Below are positions 26,875-35,691 of a stretch of 64,000 bases of DNA, piece after piece. The stretch comes from Chryseobacterium tagetis (lineage in GTDB: Bacteria > Bacteroidota > Bacteroidia > Flavobacteriales > Weeksellaceae): contig NZ_JAERSE020000001.1 of the NCBI RefSeq assembly GCF_016735585.2, positions 806,001 through 870,000 on the forward strand, written 5' to 3'. Within the stretch, counting starts at the first letter, position 1, and every line of letters begins with the position of its first letter. The notes under the pieces are model-generated. The model saw nothing but the letters and a program-made list of their open reading frames with translations, was not told the DNA's origin and searched no databases. The translations under genes and the position numbers were made by a program.

Positions 26875-26912
26875 TAGTTTCCTAGAGGAAACTAGTTTCC
26901 AAAAGGAAATTT
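26875..26912. promoter_or_regulatory. Tandem palindromic operator in the hxlR-dsbA intergenic region
   Basis: Site 1 (26875-26894) is TAGTTTCC-TAGA-GGAAACTA with perfect 8-bp arms. Site 2 (26893-26912) is TAGTTTCC-AAAA-GGAAATTT. They are spaced 18 bp apart and share two bases. They lie just upstream of a TTG-N22-TAGATTTG promoter (26914-26946) that would drive the DsbA-like gene. Two dyads in tandem suggest two regulator dimers bound side by side; HxlR is the natural candidate. Confidence 0.65.
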
Positions 26913-26913
26913 A

Positions 26914-26946
26914 TTGTGAAAATGTAATGATTAAATACTAGATTTG
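26914..26946 (+). promoter_or_regulatory. Candidate promoter of the DsbA-like gene
   Basis: TTG at 26914-26916, 22-bp spacer, TAGATTTG at 26939-26946 (consensus TAnnTTTG). The expected start site gives a leader of about 25 nt before the ATG at 26979. Confidence 0.5.
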
Positions 26947-26978
26947 CAGCTAATAGTAAATATGTATAAAATATTATC

Positions 26979-27986
26979 ATGATTAACAAAATGATAAACT
27001 ACAAAATACTAACATTCTTGTTCCTTACCGTAACGCTAAGCAGTTGCAACGGACAGAACGATAAAAGTAAAAAAATGGAAAACAAAACTACTAACCCATT
27101 ATTATGTGACCCTGCTACAGGGGTCTGTGAAACACCAGGAGAAAAATTGGACAATGGGTATGTCAAAACAAATGAAAAACCAGTGAAAGTTATTTATTTT
27201 ACCGATCCCATCTGCTCTTCTTGCTGGGGAATTGAACCTCAATTGAGAAAGTTAAAATTAGAATACGGAAACAGCGTAGAAATAGAATACAGAATGGGAG
27301 GTCTTCTTCCGGACTGGAGCTACAACAGTGGAGGAATCAGCAAACCCGCAGATGTTGCCCATCATTGGGATGAAGTAAGCGGATATTATGATATGCCCAT
27401 CGACGGAGATGTATGGTTAAAAGATCCTTTGGATTCTTCTTACCCACCTTCAATTGCGTTTAAAGCAGCTCAGCTTCAGGATAAATCTAAAGCATTGGAT
27501 TTTATGAGAGAGCTTCGTGAAATGGTATTTTTAAAGAAAAAAAATATCGCTAAATGGGAACATATTGCTGCTGCTGCTGAAAAAGTAGGATTAGATACGA
27601 ATAAATTAAAAGCAGATTTTGAAGGAAAAGCAAAAGACCTTTTCCAGGAAGATCTGAAATTGGCAAGAGAAATGGGTGTTCGTGGTTTCCCTACGATGTT
27701 CTTTACGAACGGAGATGGAAACAGAGAAACAGTATATGGTTCAAAACCATACGCTTTTTATGAAACCGCTATCTTAAAAATAAACTCAGATACAAAAAAA
27801 TCTGAATATTCTAAAAACTGGGAAAGTCTTTTTTCAAAATATCATTCCCTTACAGCAAAAGAATTTTCAGAATTATCAGGAACACCAAGAGTTGAAAGCG
27901 AAAAACTTTTAAATGACCTTGCAACTAAAGGAACTCTTGAAAAATTTACGACAAAGAACGGTTCAATCTGGACTTTAAAATCGTAA
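26979..27986 (+). CDS. DsbA/FrnE-like thioredoxin-fold lipoprotein with C-terminal extension
   Basis: 335 residues. Lipobox LSSC with C23 suggests a lipid anchor; ATGs at 26979 or 26991 both keep it. The thioredoxin active site is C79-S-S-C82 in TDPICSSCWGIEP, with the long helical insert of DsbA-type proteins and a cis-Pro motif RGFPTMFF. This arrangement matches the FrnE/YjbH-type DsbA branch, normally cytoplasmic; here it carries an export signal. The last 60 residues (SLTAKEFSELSG, LLNDLATKGTLEKF, IWTLKS) look like a small winged-helix-like domain. A short CDPATGVC segment (43-50) adds another cysteine pair. Probably an envelope disulfide or detoxification factor under HxlR control. Confidence 0.8.
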   Translation: MINKMINYKILTFLFLTVTLSSCNGQNDKSKKMENKTTNPLLCDPATGVCETPGEKLDNGYVKTNEKPVKVIYFTDPICSSCWGIEPQLRKLKLEYGNSVEIEYRMGGLLPDWSYNSGGISKPADVAHHWDEVSGYYDMPIDGDVWLKDPLDSSYPPSIAFKAAQLQDKSKALDFMRELREMVFLKKKNIAKWEHIAAAAEKVGLDTNKLKADFEGKAKDLFQEDLKLAREMGVRGFPTMFFTNGDGNRETVYGSKPYAFYETAILKINSDTKKSEYSKNWESLFSKYHSLTAKEFSELSGTPRVESEKLLNDLATKGTLEKFTTKNGSIWTLKS

Positions 27987-28013
27987 TTAACTACAATCAT
28001 ATTTAGCAAGTTT

Positions 28014-28046
28014 TACCGAAGGTTCTTATGGATCTTCGGTATTTTT
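28014..28046 (+). terminator. Rho-independent terminator after the DsbA-like gene
   Basis: 8-bp stem TACCGAAG (28014-28021) with CTTCGGTA (28034-28041), a 12-nt loop, followed by TTTTT on plus; 28 bp after the stop. Confidence 0.88.
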
Positions 28047-28050
28047 ATAA

Positions 28051-28449
28051 TTACATTCCCGGCCAATACAAGACATTGAATGCATGTCCGTCCGGATCGG
28101 TAAAACCAAATGTATATCCTTCTTCTATTATATATGGTGCTGCAGAGATTGTGCCGCCAGCTTTTTCCACTACTTTTACCCATTCATCAACTTCTTCCTT
28201 ACTTTGGGCAGAAAGGCTGAAAATGATTTCATTTCCGGTTTTTAAATCAGAAAATTTCATTTTTGTATTATTCTCAAGAATATCTTTTAGAAAAAAATTG
28301 ATGATAAAGTTATTTTCTCCAAAGGAAAAGCTTATCAACTGATCAGACTTTACAGAATTATCTGCTGTAAAGCCCAATTCTTCATAAAACTTTGTGGTTC
28401 TTTCAAGATTAGAAATAGGCAGGTTGGCCCAGATTTGTTTTGTTTTCAT
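28051..28449 (-). CDS. VOC family protein (bleomycin-resistance/glyoxalase type)
   Basis: 132 residues. MKTKQIWANLPISNLERTTKF begins the first VOC unit; the second ends FTDPDGHAFNVLYWPGM, the usual D-P-D-G-H strand. Only the last Glu/His pair of metal ligands is partly visible, so glyoxalase I activity is doubtful. It lies convergent to the DsbA-like gene and divergent from the SDR gene, 143 bp away. Confidence 0.85.
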   Translation of the reverse strand: MKTKQIWANLPISNLERTTKFYEELGFTADNSVKSDQLISFSFGENNFIINFFLKDILENNTKMKFSDLKTGNEIIFSLSAQSKEEVDEWVKVVEKAGGTISAAPYIIEEGYTFGFTDPDGHAFNVLYWPGM

Positions 28450-28592
28450 AAGATTTTGATTTAGTGTAATGCTGTGATTTTAGAATGAAAATTTCAGACC
28501 AATTTCATTTTGGCTACATCAATATCCGTTTTGGCAACTTTAATCTTTGGATAAGTTCAGAATTTTGTCATGTAATTTTAAAACAAGAAAAA

Positions 28593-29390
28593 ATGAAAAC
28601 AATTTTCATAACAGGTGCCTCAACAGGACTAGGAAAAACAACAGCAAAATTATTTCAAAGCAGAGGATGGAACGTCATCGCAACAATGAGAAATCCGGAA
28701 GCTGAAACAGAACTGAATCAATTGGAAAACGTGACCCTTCTTCCATTAGATGTTACGAATTTAGAACAAATTCAGACAACAGTAAAAAAAGCGTTGGAGT
28801 CCAATGATATTGATTTGGTGTTCAATAATGCGGGATATGGTTTAATCGGACCTTTGGAAGCTTTAAATGATGATCAGATCCTGAAACAATTAGATACTAA
28901 TTTATTAGGTGTGATTCGTGTTACAAAAGAATTTATCCCTTATTTCAGAGAAAGAAAAAGCGGAATGTTCATTACAACAACATCCATTGGAGGTTTAATT
29001 GCTTTTCCATTAGGTTCAACCTATCATGCGACAAAATGGGCACTTGAAGGATGGAGCGAAAGTTTGGCGTATGAATTAAACACATTCGGAGTGGATGTAA
29101 AAACAGTTTCTCCGGGGGGAATCAAGACCGATTTCATCAGCCGTTCTTTAGACATGGGAACGAAACCTGAATATCAAGACATGATAGATACGATGTTTTC
29201 TAATACAGAAACCATGATGGAAGGTGCTTCTGAGCCTGAACTGATTGCTGAAGTAGTGTATGAAGCTGCTACAGACGGTAAAAAGCAGTTGAGATATGTT
29301 GCAGGAGAAGATGCTAAAGCATTATATGCACAACGACTGAATATGGGAGCAGAAGCATTCAGGGAACAATTCGGTAAACAGTTTATTTAA
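28593..29390 (+). CDS. Short-chain dehydrogenase/reductase (SDR)
   Basis: 265 residues from MKTIFITGASTGLGKTTAK; the upstream extension to 28485 is AT-rich leader and is rejected. The nucleotide-binding G-motif TGASTGLG, NNAGYG, catalytic serine in TTSIGG and Y-x3-K in TYHATKWALEG are all present, so it should be an active classical SDR using NADP(H) (R in SRGWN and MRNPE after strand 2 favours NADP). The substrate is unknown. An AraC-type regulator follows on the same strand, a common pairing in Bacteroidota. Confidence 0.92.
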   Translation: MKTIFITGASTGLGKTTAKLFQSRGWNVIATMRNPEAETELNQLENVTLLPLDVTNLEQIQTTVKKALESNDIDLVFNNAGYGLIGPLEALNDDQILKQLDTNLLGVIRVTKEFIPYFRERKSGMFITTTSIGGLIAFPLGSTYHATKWALEGWSESLAYELNTFGVDVKTVSPGGIKTDFISRSLDMGTKPEYQDMIDTMFSNTETMMEGASEPELIAEVVYEAATDGKKQLRYVAGEDAKALYAQRLNMGAEAFREQFGKQFI

Positions 29391-29397
29391 TTCCATC

Positions 29398-29435
29398 GCT
29401 TGAATGTCTCAGATTAACGAATGAGACATTCAGGC
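29398..29435 (+). terminator. Hairpin between the SDR and AraC genes
   Basis: 11-bp perfect stem TGAATGTCTCA (29401-29411) with TGAGACATTCA (29422-29432), extendable by three pairs including one G-T. It is 10 bp after the SDR stop. Only TTTAA follows on plus, so termination may be partial. Confidence 0.55.
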
Positions 29436-29473
29436 TTTAATACACATTTCACTTCTTTTTAATACCTTTAATT

Positions 29474-30388
29474 ATGGAAAAGAAAGATTATTCTCCTTTA
29501 AAGATTTCATCGATCTCAGAACTTCATCAGATACTGAACGTTCCGAAACCGCTTCATCCACTAATAAGCCTGGTAGATAATACAAAGATGAGCGTCGATA
29601 AATGTTATCTTGACCGAAGTTTCACACTAGGTTTTTATAAGATTTCTTATAAGTTTTCAAAAAACGGAAAGATGGGGTACGGACAAGGATATTATGATTT
29701 TAATGAAGGCGGAATGATGTTTACCGCTCCAAATCAGGTACTGACAACAGACGAAAATGCCGAATATTTTGGATATACTGTATTTATTCATCCTGATTTT
29801 TTAAGGAATTATCCTTTAGCAAAGAACATCAAAAAGTATGGCTTCTTCTCTTATGATACGAATGAAGCATTGCATTTATCCGAAAAAGAAAAGACTTTAA
29901 TTGTCGGAATATTGAATAATATTAATGAAGAACTGAATACGGCTATTGACGATATAAGCCAGGATGTTATTATTTCTTATCTGGAAGTTCTATTGAATTA
30001 CAGCAATCGTTTTTATAAAAGACAGTTCATTACCCGAAAAGTAGTGAGTCATGACCTTCTTTCCAGAATGGAAGATTTTTTAGAAGGCTATTTTGATTCT
30101 CAGAAAACTCTTACACAAGGACTGCCTACGGTAGATTTTTTAGCTTCCGAATTACATCTGTCATCACATTATCTAAGTGATATGCTTCGTAATCTGACCG
30201 GTAAAAATGCTCAGCAACACATTCATGAAAAACTTATAGAAAAAGCAAAAGATTACCTTACTACGACCAATTTTTCTATATCTGAAGTGGCTTATCAACT
30301 AGGATTTGAACATTCTCAGTCTTTCAATAAGTTATTTAAGAAGAAAACAGATATGACTCCTTTGAGTTATAAGCAGTCATTCAACTAG
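29474..30388 (+). CDS. AraC family transcriptional regulator
   Basis: 304 residues. N-terminal cupin-like sensor region (about 1-170, including MMFTAPNQVLTTDENAEYFG and FIHPDFLRNYPL) and C-terminal double HTH (about 195-304): VDFLASELHLSSHYLSDMLR and FSISEVAYQLGFEHSQSFN, ending MTPLSYKQSF. It probably controls the SDR gene just upstream, in answer to an unknown small molecule. Confidence 0.92.
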   Translation: MEKKDYSPLKISSISELHQILNVPKPLHPLISLVDNTKMSVDKCYLDRSFTLGFYKISYKFSKNGKMGYGQGYYDFNEGGMMFTAPNQVLTTDENAEYFGYTVFIHPDFLRNYPLAKNIKKYGFFSYDTNEALHLSEKEKTLIVGILNNINEELNTAIDDISQDVIISYLEVLLNYSNRFYKRQFITRKVVSHDLLSRMEDFLEGYFDSQKTLTQGLPTVDFLASELHLSSHYLSDMLRNLTGKNAQQHIHEKLIEKAKDYLTTTNFSISEVAYQLGFEHSQSFNKLFKKKTDMTPLSYKQSFN

Positions 30389-30396
30389 TTATAAAA

Positions 30397-30421
30397 GAAT
30401 CCGTTCTTTAGGAACGGATTC
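30397..30421. terminator. Strong hairpin after the AraC gene
   Basis: 10-bp perfect stem GAATCCGTTC / GAACGGATTC with a 5-nt loop, 9 bp after the AraC stop. On plus it lacks a T-run (CAGTAGATAAAAAC follows); on minus it is followed by TTTTAT. Confidence 0.6.
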
Positions 30422-30465
30422 AGTAGATAAAAACATCTCATTTTTTTAATTAGACAACAATAAAA

Positions 30466-30490
30466 AAGCACAGCCGACAATGCTGTGCTT
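30466..30490 (-). terminator. Terminator-like hairpin pointing to the minus strand, no gene in front
   Basis: 9-bp perfect stem AAGCACAGC / GCTGTGCTT with a 7-nt loop. On the minus strand it is followed by TTTTTATTG, a good T-run; on plus by AAATTTTTAT, a weaker one. No minus-strand gene lies to its right before the start of the T9SS gene, so it either works in both directions or ends an unrecognised small RNA from 30491-30750. Confidence 0.55.
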
Positions 30491-30725
30491 AAATTTTTAT
30501 AAATTTAATTGCAATTTCAAAACTGAAAAAAGCAAAAATTGATTTCATTTCAGATTTATTACATAGTAAATGTAGTAATAATTTTAATGCAAAACATTAA
30601 TTTAATGTTAAAGTTAACAAGTTACTAACAATTTACTGTGGATAAAGTGTGCTGGTAGAATTGCCTAGAATAATCCCTTCCACAAAGATTTTCATAAAAT
30701 AGTACTCAGTAATTTATCTATTCCA

Positions 30726-30755
30726 TTGTGAATCAATTAAATTTTTATACATTTG
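30726..30755 (+). promoter_or_regulatory. Promoter of the T9SS substrate gene (TTG-N19-TACATTTG)
   Basis: TTG at 30726-30728, 19-bp spacer, TACATTTG at 30748-30755. Both boxes and the spacing fit the Bacteroidota -33/-7 promoter. The start site would fall near 30761, leaving about 10 nt before the ATG at 30771. Confidence 0.7.
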
Positions 30756-30770
30756 AGAAATTTCACACAT

Positions 30771-32603
30771 ATGAGACAAATTTTTATTTTAGTTTCTTTT
30801 ATCTTTTCATCATATTTACTAAATGCTCAAATCTCATTTCCCTACAACAGAGCATGGGGAACGTACGTAGGGGGTACCGGAAATTTACTATCTGATGAAT
30901 ACAAAGTGGGAACAAATATATTTCATGATTCTCAAAATAATATCTATACCAACTCACAGACCACTATACAGAGTGGGTATCAGAGCAGCTATTATAATCA
31001 GTTTGTGTTAGGAGGAAATAATTGTGATATCTCTTATAATATAAATCTGTATCATGCGGTATTCGGAAATTCGGGAGCGATGACTTATGCAGGTTATAAA
31101 GGTTCTGATACGGCAACAAACAGTAATTTTGAAATTCTAAGAGGCGTTGATCCGCAGAATAATAAATATGTATTGAAAGGATATAATAGTATTGTAAATA
31201 ACCTTTCTACTCCAGGGGTTTGGCTAACTCAAAATCAGAATGTACCTTCAAATAAAACATTTACTCTTTCAAAATATTCTCCTTCCGGAACTTTATTATG
31301 GACAACCTACCTTCCTAAAACAAATTCATCAAGAGCAATGATGCTCAGATTTGATCAGGATAACAATGTATATCTGGAGGGATCTACAGATGAAAACATT
31401 CCGGATCTTACTACTTCAGGGGTGTTTATTGAAAATTTCATCAATTATCAGGTTACTACAGTTGTAGGAACAAATAGCTATCTGGTAAAGCTTAACAGTT
31501 CAGGACAGAAAGTATGGGCAACTTATTCTCCTCCTATTTTTGATTACGAATACTATGAAGGGTATATTTACACTGCTTCGCAATATGCTCCTTCAATGCC
31601 GGGAAGTTATACCGATTCAGGTACTTTTCAGTCTACAGGAAATGCTAAAAACTTGATTACTAAAATCAATAGTACAACAGGACAAAAAGAATGGGGTACA
31701 TTTTACGGAACTCCTACCTCTTCAAATACTTACACCGGAGTAGGAATTTATGGTATCGAAGTAAGTTCTACAGGAATCTATGTGTCCGGCGAAAATTCAG
31801 ATACAAATTATCCAACTTATTTCGCAACAAACGGAGCTTTTAAACCGCAAATGACGGGTTCCGGAGATCTTTTCTTAAGTAAATTTGATTTTACAGGAAA
31901 CAGGGTCTGGAGTACTTATTTCGGAACCAATGGCTATGATATTAATTTAGGATTCAATAACTTGTCTGTTTACGAGAACAAAATTATTGTCACCGGTAAT
32001 CAATATGGAGCTTCAGATAATATCTCTACTCAAAATGCTTTTTTAACTACGATTCCTAATGCATCGCCAAACTGGACGAATATGTACTTTGCTGAGTTTG
32101 ACGATACAGGTGCGAGAATGTGGTGTTCATATTATGGCGGACCGGGAACCAGTTTCTGGGGAGAATATATTATCCCTCAATTTTTAAATGATGGTTCTTT
32201 TATTATTTATGGTACAACAGGAGCTGCGACAGGGATAGGAACTTCCAACGGAGCTTTCCCAACCATGATCAATCCATCCGTTCAGCAGCCTTTTGGTTAT
32301 ATTGCAAAATTTGTTTCAAAAGAAGCGCTCTCGACATCTGAAGCTACAGAGTCTGCAGATCTTGTACTTTATGATAATCCCAACAATGGAAATTATTATT
32401 TAAAAGGAAATATCCTTGAAGAAAAGCAAACTTTCATTAAGCTTTTAGATATGTCCGGAAGATTAATCGCAGAACAAAAATTGGAAAAAAATAAAATTAA
32501 TTTCATTCAAATGAAAGGAAGGCTTTCAACAGGAAATTATATACTTCAGGTTCTTTCTGATAAAGCAGAGCAGATTAAAGTTTTTAAAATGACTGTAAAA
32601 TAA
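30771..32603 (+). CDS. Secreted beta-propeller-like protein with T9SS type A sorting domain
   Basis: 610 residues from MRQIFILVSFIFSSYLLNAQ, a signal peptide ending at NAQ; the earlier TTG at 30753 lies inside the promoter. The mature part repeats a W-x-T/S-Y-x-G block (WGTYVGGTG, WGTFYGTPTS, WSTYFGTNG, WCSYYGGPG) at irregular spacing, like SBBP-type propeller blades. The last 80 residues (VLYDNPNNGNYYLKG, IKLLDMSGRLI, STGNYILQVLSDK, KMTVK) are a type A C-terminal sorting domain, so the protein is exported by T9SS and attached to or released from the cell surface. The ligand or role is unknown. Confidence 0.9.
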   Translation: MRQIFILVSFIFSSYLLNAQISFPYNRAWGTYVGGTGNLLSDEYKVGTNIFHDSQNNIYTNSQTTIQSGYQSSYYNQFVLGGNNCDISYNINLYHAVFGNSGAMTYAGYKGSDTATNSNFEILRGVDPQNNKYVLKGYNSIVNNLSTPGVWLTQNQNVPSNKTFTLSKYSPSGTLLWTTYLPKTNSSRAMMLRFDQDNNVYLEGSTDENIPDLTTSGVFIENFINYQVTTVVGTNSYLVKLNSSGQKVWATYSPPIFDYEYYEGYIYTASQYAPSMPGSYTDSGTFQSTGNAKNLITKINSTTGQKEWGTFYGTPTSSNTYTGVGIYGIEVSSTGIYVSGENSDTNYPTYFATNGAFKPQMTGSGDLFLSKFDFTGNRVWSTYFGTNGYDINLGFNNLSVYENKIIVTGNQYGASDNISTQNAFLTTIPNASPNWTNMYFAEFDDTGARMWCSYYGGPGTSFWGEYIIPQFLNDGSFIIYGTTGAATGIGTSNGAFPTMINPSVQQPFGYIAKFVSKEALSTSEATESADLVLYDNPNNGNYYLKGNILEEKQTFIKLLDMSGRLIAEQKLEKNKINFIQMKGRLSTGNYILQVLSDKAEQIKVFKMTVK

Positions 32604-32624
32604 TGTAAAGATCTATAAAACAAT

Positions 32625-32655
32625 AAAAAAGGAAGCAAATTTTGCTTCCTTTTTT
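32625..32655. terminator. Bidirectional terminator between T9SS gene and uvrA
   Basis: 14-bp stem AAAAAAGGAAGCAA (32625-32638) with TTGCTTCCTTTTTT (32642-32655), 3-nt loop, A-run before and T-run after. It serves both convergent genes. Confidence 0.92.
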
Positions 32656-32676
32656 AGATATGTATTAAACTATATT

Positions 32677-35463
32677 CTATAATTTCTCTGCTACATACTT
32701 CGCGGTATGTGATTTTTTATTCTTTGCCAAATCTTCAGGGGTTCCTGTAAAAACTACTTCACCGCCATATTTTCCGGCTTCCGGACCAATATCAATAATG
32801 TAATCGGCACTTTTGATAATATCCGGCTGATGTTCAATCACAATTACAGAATGTCCTAAATCAATCAACGCCTGTAAGGATTTCAGTAATTTTTTAATAT
32901 CATGAAAATGAAGACCGGTAGAAGGTTCATCAAAAATAAACAGGGTTTTATCTGTGGTAACTCCTTTTACTAGGAATGAAGCTAACTTTACACGCTGTGC
33001 TTCACCTCCGGAAAGGGTAGAAGAACTCTGCCCCAGTTGTAAATATCCTAAACCAACATCCTGTAAAGGTCTTAGCTTGGTAACGATTTTATCTTCATGA
33101 TTATCTTTGAAAAATTCTAAAGCTTCATCAACGGTCATATGAAGAATGTCTGAAATATTCTTCTCATCGTATTTTACCTCAAGGATTTCGTTCTTAAAAC
33201 GGGTTCCTTTACAAACTTCACATTCCAGCTCGATATCTGCCATGAACTGCATTGAAACATTGATGACTCCTTCACCTTTACATTCATCGCATCTTCCGCC
33301 ATCTACATTGAAAGAAAAATGCTTAGGTTTATAGCCCATCATTTTTGCTACCTTTTGTTTAGCAAACAAATCTCTGATGTCGTCGTATGCTTTCAGATAG
33401 GTTACAGGATTAGATCTTGAAGATTTCCCAATAGGGTTCTGGTCAATCAGCTCAATATGCTTGATAAGTTTCTTTGGAAACTCCACTGAATCATAATCCC
33501 CTTTTTTACCGCCCATTCCTAATTGGATCTGGATGTCGTTGGTAAGAATTTCTTTCATTAAAGTAGATTTTCCACTTCCTGACACTCCTGAAATAACCAC
33601 AAGATTTTCTAACGGAACATCTACATCAATATTTTTAAGATTATTTTGACGGGCTCCTTTTATATGGATCCATTCTTTGGCTTTTCTGCGCTTTGCAGGT
33701 ACTTCAATCTCCAGCCTTCCTGTCAAATATTTTGACGTTAAAGTATCTGCGTCTTTCAGTTCTTTATAATCACCGGCAAAAACAAGTTCACCACCTAAAT
33801 AACCAGCTTCCGGACCAATATCAATGATGTAATCTGCTGCTCTCATCACGTCCTCATCGTGTTCTACAACGATCACAGTATTTCCGAGATCACGAAGATT
33901 CAGTAGTACTTCGATCAGATTCTCTGTATCCCTGGAGTGAAGACCGATTGAAGGTTCATCCAGAATATAAATTGATCCTACCAAAGAACTTCCTAAGCTT
34001 GTAGCAAGGTTAATTCTCTGGCTTTCCCCTCCTGAAAGCGTATTGGACGTTCTGTTTAATGTTAAATATCCTAACCCCACTTTTAATAAGAATTCAAGTC
34101 GGGTCGTGATTTCATATAATAATCTTTTGGCAACTTCCTGATCGTGATCAGATAGCTTTAGGTCTTTTATTAACGGGAAAAGCTCATCTAAAGGAAGTTC
34201 GATCATCGACTGGATATTGTGTCCGTCAATTTTCACCCAGCTTGTTTCTTCACGTAATCTTAATCCTTCACAAGTCGGGCAAAGTGTTTTCCCACGGTAT
34301 CTGGAAAGCATCACACGATACTGGATTTTATATAAATTTTCTTCCAGCATCTGGAAGAAGTTATTTACTGATGGAAATGTTTTGCTTCCGTCACCTTTCC
34401 AAAGGTAGGTTTTCTGTTCTTTGGTTAACTGGTGATAAGGCTTATGAATAGGGAAGTCTTTTGCTTTTTTAATGAAGTCTTTTTTCCATTCGCTCATTGT
34501 TTCCCCTTTCCAGGAAGCAACGGCATCTTCAAAAATAGACAATGTTTTATTCGGGATCACCAAATCTTCATCAATTCCGATTACTTTTCCGTAGCCTTCA
34601 CAAGTAGGACACGCTCCGTAAGGATTATTAAAGCTGAAAAAATGAACGTTCGGTTCCAGGAATTCTATTCCGTCAAGTTCGAATTTATTTGAAAATTCTT
34701 TAATTTTTCCGGTTTCAATATTCTTCAAAGCGCAATAACCACGGCCTTCATAGAAAGCCATCTGGATAGAATCTGCCAATCTTTGAAGGAAGTTTTCATC
34801 TTCTTCATAAGAGAAACGATCGATGACCAGATTGATTTCCATTCCTTTTTCAGGCGTAAAACCAAAGCTTTCCAAATCTTCAATTCCGGCTACATTTCCA
34901 TTGATTTCCAATCTTGTGAATCCAGCCAATTTTAAAACATTTAAGTTTTCTCCAAAATTCGCTATATCGTATTCATAAGGAGCCGTCAATAAAAAGGCAG
35001 TATCTTTTTTAGAAGATTTAATAAAATCTACCACATCAGAAACCGAATCTTTTTTGACTTCTTCACCTGAAACCGGAGAAAATGTTTTCCCGATTCTTGC
35101 GAAAAGAAGTTTCATATAATCGTAAATCTCCGTTGAAGTTCCTACTGTTGATCGCGGATTTGAAGAAATTACCTTCTGCTGAATGGCAATGGAAGGAGCT
35201 AATCCTTTAATATCATCAACTTTCGGCTTTTCTAATTTGCCCAAAAACTGACGTGCATAAGAGCTTAAACTCTCAACATAGCGTCTTTGTCCTTCCGCAT
35301 AAATGGTATCAAAAGCCAGTGAAGATTTTCCACTTCCGGAAACTCCTGTGATGACAATTAGTTTATTTTTAGGGATGAGTACATCTATGTGTTTCAGATT
35401 ATTAAGATGTGCATTCTTAACAAAAATCTGTTTTTTAATATCTATATCTGTAGTTGAAGCCAT
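32677..35463 (-). CDS. uvrA: Excinuclease ABC subunit A
   Basis: 928 residues, close to the usual 940. Two ABC ATPase modules: Walker A GVSGSGKSS (near residue 40) and GVSGSGKST (near 625); signatures TLSGGESQRINLA and [13 protein letters not shown]; Walker B IYILDEPSIGLH and LFIFDEPSTGLH. Zinc-finger cysteine pairs are visible as CPTC...CPTC and CDEC...CEVC. UvrA dimerises, loads UvrB at bulky DNA lesions and starts nucleotide excision repair. A minus-strand TAATTTTG box (35481-35488) lies 17 bp upstream of the ATG. No SOS-type operator was recognised. Confidence 0.97.
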   Translation of the reverse strand: MASTTDIDIKKQIFVKNAHLNNLKHIDVLIPKNKLIVITGVSGSGKSSLAFDTIYAEGQRRYVESLSSYARQFLGKLEKPKVDDIKGLAPSIAIQQKVISSNPRSTVGTSTEIYDYMKLLFARIGKTFSPVSGEEVKKDSVSDVVDFIKSSKKDTAFLLTAPYEYDIANFGENLNVLKLAGFTRLEINGNVAGIEDLESFGFTPEKGMEINLVIDRFSYEEDENFLQRLADSIQMAFYEGRGYCALKNIETGKIKEFSNKFELDGIEFLEPNVHFFSFNNPYGACPTCEGYGKVIGIDEDLVIPNKTLSIFEDAVASWKGETMSEWKKDFIKKAKDFPIHKPYHQLTKEQKTYLWKGDGSKTFPSVNNFFQMLEENLYKIQYRVMLSRYRGKTLCPTCEGLRLREETSWVKIDGHNIQSMIELPLDELFPLIKDLKLSDHDQEVAKRLLYEITTRLEFLLKVGLGYLTLNRTSNTLSGGESQRINLATSLGSSLVGSIYILDEPSIGLHSRDTENLIEVLLNLRDLGNTVIVVEHDEDVMRAADYIIDIGPEAGYLGGELVFAGDYKELKDADTLTSKYLTGRLEIEVPAKRRKAKEWIHIKGARQNNLKNIDVDVPLENLVVISGVSGSGKSTLMKEILTNDIQIQLGMGGKKGDYDSVEFPKKLIKHIELIDQNPIGKSSRSNPVTYLKAYDDIRDLFAKQKVAKMMGYKPKHFSFNVDGGRCDECKGEGVINVSMQFMADIELECEVCKGTRFKNEILEVKYDEKNISDILHMTVDEALEFFKDNHEDKIVTKLRPLQDVGLGYLQLGQSSSTLSGGEAQRVKLASFLVKGVTTDKTLFIFDEPSTGLHFHDIKKLLKSLQALIDLGHSVIVIEHQPDIIKSADYIIDIGPEAGKYGGEVVFTGTPEDLAKNKKSHTAKYVAEKL

Positions 35464-35618
35464 AGTAAAATTAAGACTAACAAAATTACGAATTTTTACG
35501 GGAATATTGGCATCACAAAATTCTTAATTAAACAGATATCTTTTACTTATAACCTTACCCTTTTCATAGCTTAAATAGTTTAATTTTAAATGTTTTTACA
35601 CTGTATGACAACAATCAT

Positions 35619-35649
35619 TTTGTGATGTAAGTAAACTCCGCTACTTTTG
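35619..35649 (+). promoter_or_regulatory. Promoter of the TonB receptor gene (TTTG-N19-TACTTTTG)
   Basis: TTTG at 35619-35622, 19-bp spacer, TACTTTTG at 35642-35649: a full match to the Bacteroidota consensus. The leader would be about 37 nt to the ATG at 35692. Confidence 0.75.
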
Positions 35650-35691
35650 GGGACTTTTAAAAATGACCAAAATTTAAAAGTAAATACCGTT

